A stretch of DNA of 29,415 bases, taken from an uncultured Oscillospiraceae bacterium. Its GTDB lineage: Bacteria > Bacillota > Clostridia > Oscillospirales > Ruminococcaceae. The position numbers and the translations under genes are program-made. This document shows positions 24,212 through 29,415 of this stretch, one piece after another (position 1 is the first letter of the stretch; each line of letters begins with the position of its first letter). Under the pieces are notes generated by a model. That model was not told the origin of the DNA. It was given only the letters and a program-made list of their open reading frames with translations, and searched no databases. The stretch spans positions 1 to 29,415 of the forward strand of contig CAKSEE010000035.1 of NCBI GenBank assembly GCA_934446455.1, given 5' to 3'.

Positions 24212-24276
24212 TGCGAAAAATACGTTTTGTGTAACCTGACGTAGACCGCATTACAAAGCCGTTTTTCGCAGGTTAC
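24212..24276. repeat. Overlapping, mutually exclusive inverted repeats
   Basis: TGCGAAAAA (24212-24220) pairs with TTTTTCGCA (24262-24270), and GTAACCTG (24231-24238) pairs with CAGGTTAC (24269-24276). The two right arms share 24269-24270, so both hairpins cannot form fully at once. They lie just after the stop of the minus-strand gene. The rest of 24067-24275 holds a terminator and no gene that I can see. Confidence 0.45.
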
Positions 24277-24479
24277 TATAAATCGCAGAATGCGAAGGAG
24301 TTGTTTCTTTTCCCGTATGCCTTACACATATCTTTCTCCTCGCATTTATTTCGCTCATCTGTTGATTTCATGTTATAACCCGACAAGAATTTTGCAGCTT
24401 TTCCCTGCGATTTACAGAACCACATCCCACATAAAATCATAATCACTGCCATTACAAAGCCGAAAACAATATAGAACAT
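24276..24479 (-). CDS. Short DUF3784-like membrane protein
   Basis: A 67-residue protein with one N-terminal transmembrane helix (MFYIVFGFVMAVIMILCGMW) followed by GKAAKFLSGYNMKSTDERNK and EEKDMCKAYGK. The 'GYN..S..E' pattern after the first helix is characteristic of DUF3784 proteins. These usually continue with more membrane helices, which are missing here: the sequence ends RNNSFAFCDL. It may be truncated. The ATG at 24477-24479 was chosen because AAAGGAG lies 9 bases upstream; an in-frame TTG at 24488 would sit directly on that site. It points toward the WYL cluster. Function of the family is unknown. Confidence 0.6.
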   Translation of the reverse strand: MFYIVFGFVMAVIMILCGMWFCKSQGKAAKFLSGYNMKSTDERNKCEEKDMCKAYGKRNNSFAFCDL

Positions 24480-24522
24480 ATAATACAACTCCTTTCAGAC
24501 AATCCGGATTTGTTAGTGAGAT

Positions 24523-24552
24523 AATATAACACAAGCACCCCGAACAAGTCAG
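24523..24552 (-). promoter_or_regulatory. Possible promoter of the DUF3784-like gene
   Basis: On the minus strand CTGACT (complement of 24547-24552) and TATATT (complement of 24523-24528) are separated by 18 bp. The match to consensus is moderate. Confidence 0.4.
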
Positions 24553-24620
24553 GCCGCCCGCTGTATCACCGGCTATAATACCTTAAATCTCCCCCTTTCG
24601 TGAATTATTACCGTAACCCC

Positions 24621-24649
24621 TTGAAAAAATCGGAATAATGGGTTATAAT
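24621..24649 (+). promoter_or_regulatory. Sigma-A-type promoter of the M50 protease - scpAB operon
   Basis: TTGAAA (24621-24626), 17-bp spacer, TATAAT (24644-24649). The transcript leader is about 60 bases, ending in AAGGAG (24700-24705) before the GTG start. The TTGAAA here is not flanked by the inverted repeats seen in P1-P3. Confidence 0.75.
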
Positions 24650-24713
24650 ATATAGTGGTGTGGTATGAAGATGCGCCGCGCCTTGCAGGACGATATTATA
24701 AGGAGAACATTAA

Positions 24714-25424
24714 GTGGGAGTTATTGAGAGATTAAGAGGACCTGTATGGACCCTTTTTGACTTTATCGGCGGGACTGCTACCATTATAGAAGTGGCGCTG
24801 GCGTTCTTTTCAACGCTTGTGGTGCTGCTTGTGGTGTTCCCGATACACGAGTGCGCGCACGCGCTCATGGCAAAGGTGCTCGGCGACGATACCGCTGAGC
24901 GCGAGGGCAGGCTGACGCTCAACCCCTTTGCGCACATAGACCCTATGGGCGCGCTTGCGATGTGCCTTTGCAATATCGGCTGGGCAAAGCCCACGCCCGT
25001 GGACATACGCAGGTGCGACAGAGTGACCCTGCGCACCGCGAACGCGCTCGTATCGTTCGCAGGGCCGCTGTCGAACATTCTGCTGTCCTATATACTGATG
25101 ATAGTGTACAAGGCCCTTATGCAGACTGCGGCGAGCGACACGGTTTACTACGTGGCACTCGGCGTGCTGGAGATAATCGTTATAAACATATACCTTGCGG
25201 TGTTCAACCTTGTGCCGATACCGCCGTTCGACGGGTATCACATCATTGCAAGCTTTCTGCCTGCAAGGGCGCTTATCTGGTTTGAGCGCAACCAGCAGAC
25301 CATACGCATAATCTTTTTCGTGGTGCTTATGATGGGTCTTATTCAGATACCGCTGTCGTACCTTGCGCAGTGGGTGATATGGCTGCTTGACAAGGCGACG
25401 TTCTACCTCGGGGTGCTGTTCTGA
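24714..25424 (+). CDS. Site-2 protease family (M50) membrane metallopeptidase
   Basis: A 236-residue polytopic membrane protein. The first helix contains the zinc motif HECAH (in VVFPIHECAHALMAKVLGDD). Later come GRLTLNPFAHIDPMG and NLVPIPPFDGYHII, the conserved Asp-Gly region that supplies the third zinc ligand in M50 proteases. Four to five hydrophobic segments are visible. It starts with GTG at 24714, 8 bases after AAGGAG. In clostridia this short M50 form is commonly encoded directly before scpA, as here (2 bp gap). It should cleave membrane-embedded substrates; the substrate is unknown. Confidence 0.9.
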   Translation: MGVIERLRGPVWTLFDFIGGTATIIEVALAFFSTLVVLLVVFPIHECAHALMAKVLGDDTAEREGRLTLNPFAHIDPMGALAMCLCNIGWAKPTPVDIRRCDRVTLRTANALVSFAGPLSNILLSYILMIVYKALMQTAASDTVYYVALGVLEIIVINIYLAVFNLVPIPPFDGYHIIASFLPARALIWFERNQQTIRIIFFVVLMMGLIQIPLSYLAQWVIWLLDKATFYLGVLF

Positions 25425-25426
25425 TA

Positions 25427-26140
25427 ATGACGGAGCTTAATTTCAAACTGGACGTGTACGAGGGCCCGCTTGACGTGCTGCTTATGCTGATACAAAAGCA
25501 CAAGCTCAACATTCAGGACATTGAGATAAGCGTGCTGCTCGACCAGTTTTTGCTGTACCTTGAGCGCATGAGCGAGGCGGACATAGACATCACCGCGGAC
25601 TTCCTTGAAATGGCGGCGCGGCTGATACTTATAAAGTCCGCGGCGCTGCTGCCCAAGGAGCAGGCGCAGGAGATGAAGCGCGAGCTCGAGGGCGCGCTTA
25701 TCGAGCTTGCGCTGTGCAAGACCATGGCGGAGCGCCTGAAGCGCCGCTGGCTCGGCGGGGACATCTTCGTGCGCGAGCCCATGGAAATGGAGATAGACGC
25801 GCAGTATCACCGCACGCACCAGCCCGAGGAGCTTCTGCTGGCGTACAGCGCGCTGTCCGACAGAAACAAGCGTAAGGCCTCCTACACGCCGCGCTCGATA
25901 AAGCCTATCGTTGCGAAAAGCTACGTTACGGTGTTCACGGGGGTAATGACGGTGCTTAAGGCTCTTCACGGCAGGAAAAGCGTCGCCATGGAGGAGCTTT
26001 ACAGGGGACAGCCGCGCTCAAACACGGTGGCGATGTTCCTTGCGATACTGGAGCTTTCCAAAAGCGGCAGGGTGCTTATTTCCGAGGACGGCGGCAGCAT
26101 AAGCCTTGCGGGCGAAAGGAGGAAGCGCGATGAAGTTTAG
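25427..26140 (+). CDS. scpA: Segregation and condensation protein A
   Basis: A 237-residue kleisin subunit of the SMC-ScpAB condensin, which organises and segregates the chromosome. The N-terminus carries the conserved LDVYEGPLDVLLMLIQKHKL and NIQDIEISVLLDQFLLYLE. A helical middle contains DFLEMAARLILIKSAALLPK. The C-terminal winged-helix part (MTVLKALHGRKSVAMEELY, VAMFLAILELSKSG) binds the SMC head. It starts 2 bp after the protease stop and overlaps scpB by 11 bp. Length fits the family. Confidence 0.97.
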   Translation: MTELNFKLDVYEGPLDVLLMLIQKHKLNIQDIEISVLLDQFLLYLERMSEADIDITADFLEMAARLILIKSAALLPKEQAQEMKRELEGALIELALCKTMAERLKRRWLGGDIFVREPMEMEIDAQYHRTHQPEELLLAYSALSDRNKRKASYTPRSIKPIVAKSYVTVFTGVMTVLKALHGRKSVAMEELYRGQPRSNTVAMFLAILELSKSGRVLISEDGGSISLAGERRKRDEV

Positions 26141-26726
26141 CGAGGGAATGGCGGCGCTCGAGGCGGTGCTTTTCGCGAGCGGCGAGCCGATAGAGCTCGA
26201 CAGGCTCGCGCAGGCGGCGGAGCTTGAACGGGACATTGCCGAGAAGATGATAGACAGGCTCAACGACCGTTACAGCGAGAGCGGCAGCGCGCTCACCGTG
26301 GCAAGGCTCGGCACGAGCTACCAGCTGATGACGCGCACGGAGTTTTCGCGGTATATCAAGACCGCGCTTGAAACGCGCAGGCAGGCGCCCTTAAGTCAGG
26401 CGGCGCTCGAGGTGCTGGCGATAGTGGCTTACAACCAGCCCGTAACGCGCGGCTTTGTCGAGCAGGTGCGCGGCGTTGACAGCTCGGGCGTTGTAAAAAG
26501 CCTTGTGGAGCGCGGGCTGCTTGAGGAATACGGACGGCTTGAGGACGTGCCCGGCAGGCCCATAGCGTACAGGACTACGGAGAACTTTCTGCGGTGCTTC
26601 GGGCTTGGCAGCATAGACGCGCTGCCCGCTATACCCAACAGCACAGACCAGATAGACATTGAGGAATACGAGGAAATGGTGAGCGCAGACGCTCTCTCCG
26701 GCGTGGAGGACGGGCAGGACTGCTGA
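26130..26726 (+). CDS. scpB: Segregation and condensation protein B
   Basis: A 198-residue partner of ScpA with two winged-helix domains. Diagnostic segments are ALEAVLFASGEPIELDRLAQ near the start, then ALEVLAIVAYNQPVTRGFVE, VRGVDSSGVVKSLVERGLL and DVPGRPIAYRTTENFLRCFG. The ATG at 26130 was chosen because AAAGGAGG (26116-26122) precedes it, and it places the start inside the end of scpA, the usual arrangement. The acidic tail (DIEEYEEMVSAD) is common in ScpB proteins. Confidence 0.97.
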   Translation: MKFSEGMAALEAVLFASGEPIELDRLAQAAELERDIAEKMIDRLNDRYSESGSALTVARLGTSYQLMTRTEFSRYIKTALETRRQAPLSQAALEVLAIVAYNQPVTRGFVEQVRGVDSSGVVKSLVERGLLEEYGRLEDVPGRPIAYRTTENFLRCFGLGSIDALPAIPNSTDQIDIEEYEEMVSADALSGVEDGQDC

Positions 26727-26754
26727 CGCCCTTTTCGCAGACAGGGGGGAGCGC

Positions 26755-27522
26755 ATGGGCTGGATAATTTTCGGCGGGATAGTGCTGATTATTGCGGCGC
26801 TGCTGGCTTCTCCCGTTGTGGCGCGGGTGGAGTACGGCGAGAAGCTTCGCCTTAAAATAAGCTGGCTGTTCGTCACGATATTCAGCGTTCCCGCAAAGAC
26901 GAAACGCGCGGCAAAGCGCGACAGAAAAACCGAGCGCGACGCGCTCGACCTTGACCGCGCCGCAGCCGATACCGCAGCGGCGGAATCCCCTGTGCAAAAG
27001 GGGAGCGCGCCCGCCGAAAAGAGCGGCAGCCCCGCCGACAAGGCGAAAGGCGCGGAAAAGAGCGGCAATCCCGCGGACAAGCCGAAAAACGCCCACAAGC
27101 CCGCCGCAGGCAAGCAGGACAAGGCGACCCTTTCCGAGCTGTTCGAGCTTATCAAGGCGCTTGTGGACAGCCTTGGCAGGCCGCTTAAAAGGCTGCTGCA
27201 CCGCACGGTGATAGCGCACCTGCGCATAAACGTTATATGCGGCGGCGAGGACGCGGCGCAGGCGGCGCTCAACTTCGGAAAGATGAATATACTTGTTGGC
27301 AATATTCTCGGGTGGACGGACGTGTATTTCACACTTAAAAAGCCCGACGATATCCATATAGACGTTGACTTCCAGCGAGAGGACACCGAGGCGGAGATAT
27401 CGTTCACCGCGCGGCTGTCGGTATTTGCGGCGCTCGCGTTCCTGCTGACGGCGTTCGGCAGGGCGGTAGGGCATTACCGCAAAAGCCCCTCTCTGCGCAG
27501 GACGATACAGAAGCTAAGATGA
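26755..27522 (+). CDS. DUF2953 domain membrane-anchored protein
   Basis: A 255-residue protein of the DUF2953 family, found beside scpAB or sporulation genes in many clostridia. An N-terminal helix (IIFGGIVLIIAALLASPVVA) is followed by VEYGEKLRLKISWLFVTIFS. A long Lys/Ala/Pro-rich, repetitive linker (about residues 45-125; 'KSGSPADKAKGAEKSGNPAD') is variable in the family. The C-terminal conserved part includes HLRINVICGGEDAAQAAL and a final hydrophobic segment (ALAFLLTAFGRAV). Start ATG after AGGGGGGAGCGC. Its function is not known; its neighbours suggest an envelope or sporulation role. Confidence 0.85.
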   Translation: MGWIIFGGIVLIIAALLASPVVARVEYGEKLRLKISWLFVTIFSVPAKTKRAAKRDRKTERDALDLDRAAADTAAAESPVQKGSAPAEKSGSPADKAKGAEKSGNPADKPKNAHKPAAGKQDKATLSELFELIKALVDSLGRPLKRLLHRTVIAHLRINVICGGEDAAQAALNFGKMNILVGNILGWTDVYFTLKKPDDIHIDVDFQREDTEAEISFTARLSVFAALAFLLTAFGRAVGHYRKSPSLRRTIQKLR

Positions 27523-27525
27523 TTG

Positions 27526-27548
27526 CGGCTTTGCGCAGCGCGCAGCCG
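27526..27548 (+). other. GC-rich hairpin upstream of gerW
   Basis: CGGC-TT-TGCGC-AGC-GCGCA-GCCG folds into a stem with a 2-nt bulge between the DUF2953 gene and the gerW ribosome site (27554-27560). No T-tract follows, so it is not a terminator. It may adjust mRNA stability. Confidence 0.4.
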
Positions 27549-27567
27549 TACCGAAAGGAGTTTTACT

Positions 27568-27972
27568 ATGGCAGACAAGCACCCGATAGAGGGCATCATG
27601 GGCATTTCCATGGACAAGATACGCGAGATGGTGGACGTAAACACCATAATCGGCGACCCGATAACCGCCGAGGGGACTGTGATAATCCCCGTTTCCAAGG
27701 TGTCGTTCGGGTTTGCCTCGGGCGGCAGCGACCTGCCCGCGCAGGCTGCGGAGAAGTTCGCGGGAGGTGCAGGCGCAGGCGTTACGGTAAAGCCGCAGGC
27801 GTTCATCGTGATAAAGGCTGACGGCGACGTGAAGCTCATGGAGCTCGGCGCTTCGTCAAGCCCTGTCGAGGGCATAATCGACGCTATCCCGGGGCTTATC
27901 GGCAAGATAAAGGACCTTGTGGGCGCCAAGAAGGGCGACGACGGCGAGCAGCCCGAGGACGACGGGGACTGA
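27568..27972 (+). CDS. gerW: GerW family sporulation protein (YtfJ)
   Basis: A 134-residue protein matching GerW/YtfJ, needed in Bacillus for normal germination of spores. Conserved features are HPIEGIMGISMDKIREMVDV, NTIIGDPITAEGTVIIPVSK and VSFGFASGGSD, then the Gly-rich AGGAGAGVTVKPQAFIVI. The ATG at 27568 follows AAAGGAG with 7-base spacing. Its presence beside a DacF-like gene supports a spore-forming lineage. Confidence 0.93.
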   Translation: MADKHPIEGIMGISMDKIREMVDVNTIIGDPITAEGTVIIPVSKVSFGFASGGSDLPAQAAEKFAGGAGAGVTVKPQAFIVIKADGDVKLMELGASSSPVEGIIDAIPGLIGKIKDLVGAKKGDDGEQPEDDGD

Positions 27973-28001
27973 TATTCCGCGTAATTTTTGCGGGGAGCCG
28001 C

Positions 28002-28010
28002 TGGTATAAT
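28002..28010 (+). promoter_or_regulatory. Extended -10 promoter of the D,D-carboxypeptidase gene
   Basis: TGGTATAAT is a TGnTATAAT extended -10; the region 17 bp upstream (TAATTT) is a poor -35. It lies about 57 bp before the start at 28067. Confidence 0.5.
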
Positions 28011-28066
28011 TTCACTTTTTCTGCTCATGCTATGTGAAGAAAAATTCAGAACGGAGCTGATGAGCA

Positions 28067-29179
28067 ATGAAAAAGCTGATATGCGCGTTTCTTGCGGCGG
28101 GAATGCTCGCGCCGCTCGGCGTGCGCGCCCATGCCGCGCCCGAGGTGTCCGCGCAGAGCGCCGTGCTTATCGAGGCGCAGACGGGTACTGTGCTTTACGA
28201 AAAGAACGCCCGCGAACAGCGCGCTATGGCAAGCACCACGAAAATAATGACCGCCATACTCACCATAGAGGCGGGCGATCTTGATCGCGAATTTACCGTG
28301 GACAGCTACGCCATCATGGTAGAGGGCACGTCCATGGGGCTGCGCGAGGGCGACCGCGTTTCGCGGCGCGACCTGCTTTACGGCATTCTTCTCCCGTCGG
28401 GAAACGACGCGGCGAACGCTGCGGCGGTGTCCGTGGGCGGCAGCACAGGCGGGTTTGTGGAGCTTATGAACAAAAAGGCGCAGGAGCTTTCCCTTGCGGA
28501 TACGCACTTCGCAACGCCCTCGGGGCTTGACGCTAACGGGCATTACACCACGGCGCTTGATTTGGCGCGGCTCACGGCGTACGCTATGCGCAACGAAACG
28601 TTCCGCGGGATAGTATGCTGTCAGAGCGCGCAGGTGGAGTTCGGCAACCCGCCGTACGAGCGCACGCTCTACAACTCCAACAAGATGCTTAAGCGGTACG
28701 AGGGCGCGATAGGCGTTAAAACGGGCTTTACCGACAACGCGCGCCGCTGCCTTGTGTCAGCTGCGGAGCGTAACGGCGTTACGCTTATCGCGGTTACGCT
28801 CAACGCTCCCGACGACTGGAACGACCACACGAAAATGCTCGACGAGGGCTTTTCAATGGTGAGCGCCTACCCGCTCGAAACGGCGTGCTCCGCGCGCGTT
28901 GACGTTGCGGGGACGGGGCGGAGCGTGGGCGTTTACGCGGACGCCGCGACGCTTTCCCTGCTGCCAAAGCAGCGTGAGCGGCTGGCAAGGCGCGTTATCC
29001 TGCCGCGCATGGTGTACGGCGGGGTAAGCCGCGGGGACGAGCTGGGGCGCGTGGAGTTCCTGCTTGACGACGCGGTCGTGAAGTCCTGCCCGCTCTACGC
29101 GGACGAGGACGTGGCTGCGGAGCAGGGAAGCCTTTCGTGGTGGGAAAGGGCGCTCGGTGCGCTTGGAATTTATGTGTAA
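28067..29179 (+). CDS. dacF: D-alanyl-D-alanine carboxypeptidase, S11 family (DacF-like)
   Basis: A 370-residue secreted or membrane-attached penicillin-binding enzyme that removes the terminal D-Ala from peptidoglycan stem peptides. A signal peptide (MKKLICAFLAAGMLAPLGV, cleavage near AHA-AP) is followed by the three active-site motifs of the family: STTK, SGN (in LLPSGNDAAN) and KTG (in AIGVKTGFTD). It ends in WWERALGALGIYV, a likely amphipathic membrane anchor. Start ATG with GGAG about 11 bases upstream. The position after gerW is typical in clostridia, and points to DacF, which in Bacillus acts in spore cortex formation. DacA/DacB-type roles are possible. Confidence 0.9.
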   Translation: MKKLICAFLAAGMLAPLGVRAHAAPEVSAQSAVLIEAQTGTVLYEKNAREQRAMASTTKIMTAILTIEAGDLDREFTVDSYAIMVEGTSMGLREGDRVSRRDLLYGILLPSGNDAANAAAVSVGGSTGGFVELMNKKAQELSLADTHFATPSGLDANGHYTTALDLARLTAYAMRNETFRGIVCCQSAQVEFGNPPYERTLYNSNKMLKRYEGAIGVKTGFTDNARRCLVSAAERNGVTLIAVTLNAPDDWNDHTKMLDEGFSMVSAYPLETACSARVDVAGTGRSVGVYADAATLSLLPKQRERLARRVILPRMVYGGVSRGDELGRVEFLLDDAVVKSCPLYADEDVAAEQGSLSWWERALGALGIYV

Positions 29180-29183
29180 CAGA

Positions 29184-29206
29184 CCGTCGGACCCCCGACG
29201 GGGTTT
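29184..29206 (+). terminator. GC-rich hairpin after the carboxypeptidase gene
   Basis: Perfect 7-bp stem CCGTCGG (29184-29190) / CCGACGG (29195-29201), loop ACCC, then GGTTTCC. The T-tract is short, so termination may be weak. Confidence 0.5.
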
Positions 29207-29227
29207 CCGACGAGGCATCTTGCGACA

Positions 29228-29248
29228 TTGCGAAGCAACGCTTCGCAA
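29228..29248. repeat. Perfect 9-bp inverted repeat
   Basis: TTGCGAAGC (29228-29236) / GCTTCGCAA (29240-29248) with an AAC loop. It lies between the weak terminator and the tandem repeat array. Confidence 0.6.
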
Positions 29249-29260
29249 GTCAGCACACGG

Positions 29261-29415
29261 CTGCGTAAGGCGTAAGCCGTCGCGCTGCGTAAGGCGTGCG
29301 CAGCACGGTGTCGCGTTGCGTAAGGCGTAAGCCGTCGCGCTGCGTAAGGCGTAAGCCGTCGCGCTGCGTAAGGCGTGCGCAGCACGGTGTCGCGTTGCGT
29401 AAGGCGTAAGCCGTC
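29261..29415. repeat. Higher-order tandem repeat running off the right edge
   Basis: Two unit types alternate. Type A (24 bp) carries GCGTAAGGCGTAAGCCGTC; type B (31 bp) shares the first part but continues GCGCAGCACGGTG. The order is A (29261-29284), B (29285-29315), A (29316-29339), A (29340-29363), B (29364-29394), A (29395 to the edge). The A-B-A block of 79 bp therefore occurs twice, the second copy identical as far as visible. Each A has a GGC-GTAA-GCC hairpin and each B a CGTGC-GCA-GCACG hairpin. The total length of the array is not visible. Confidence 0.9.

Noticed and set aside
26391..27474. Long minus-strand frames opposite scpB and the DUF2953 gene
   Set aside because: High GC content removes stop codons on the opposite strand; the translations are low-complexity, and the plus-strand genes are clear.
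28011..28050. Inverted repeat TTTTTCT...AGAAAAA upstream of the carboxypeptidase gene
   Set aside because: Low-complexity arms and a 15-nt loop; expected by chance in AT-rich leader DNA.
29261..29415. CRISPR array at the right edge
   Set aside because: Units are joined directly without unique spacers, and two unit lengths alternate; no cas gene is in view.

Overview
The window looks like a chromosomal segment of an anaerobic, spore-forming Firmicute, most likely a clostridial gut bacterium near Oscillospiraceae/Ruminococcus. The right end carries a conserved clostridial order: M50 site-2 protease, scpA, scpB, DUF2953 protein, the sporulation protein gerW/ytfJ, and a DacF-like D,D-carboxypeptidase. 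This core block (about 24.6-29.2 kb) is visibly GC-rich. The middle of the window (about 7.1-24.5 kb) is visibly richer in AT and looks accessory.

Left part (1-7018). A gene cut by the window edge (minus strand) diverges from an XRE repressor-like gene, with a symmetric operator between them. A minus-strand prophage head module follows, in the order terminase large subunit, portal, MuF-type minor head protein, a tiny zinc-ribbon protein, a small basic protein, scaffold and major capsid. It is a remnant: the terminase lacks its N-terminal ATPase half and the capsid lacks its usual C-terminal end. The minor head protein ends in an AT-rich HExxH domain that looks like a polymorphic-toxin tip.

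Middle (7.08-23.65 kb). After a lipoprotein pseudogene comes a ten-gene plus-strand cluster, which is the main point of interest. It contains three AAA+ ATPases (one CbxX/CfqX-like and two MoxR/AAA_5-like) and two VWA/metallopeptidase-type proteins, each directly downstream of a MoxR-like ATPase. It also has three predicted helical-repeat proteins, one zinc-ribbon/WG-like protein and a WYL-domain regulator as the last gene. There appear to be three main transcription units (solenoid A - CbbX-like ATPase - solenoid C; MoxR - VWA; zinc ribbon then solenoid G - AAA_5 - VWA/protease - WYL). The three unit promoters look alike: a TTGAAA box sits in the right arm of a TCAA/TTGA inverted repeat, followed by a TGTGATA extended -10. 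A terminator follows the WYL gene. By gene content this resembles MoxR-VWA conflict/chaperone systems under WYL control. The combination of two MoxR-VWA pairs with a CbbX-like ATPase is one I do not recognise as a named system, and its function is inferred only.

Further right. An orphan small gene and a short DUF3784-type membrane protein (minus strand) separate the cluster from the core block. The window ends in a hairpin and a higher-order tandem repeat (79-bp super-unit) that runs off the right edge. No rRNA, tRNA, CRISPR array or insertion sequence was seen.
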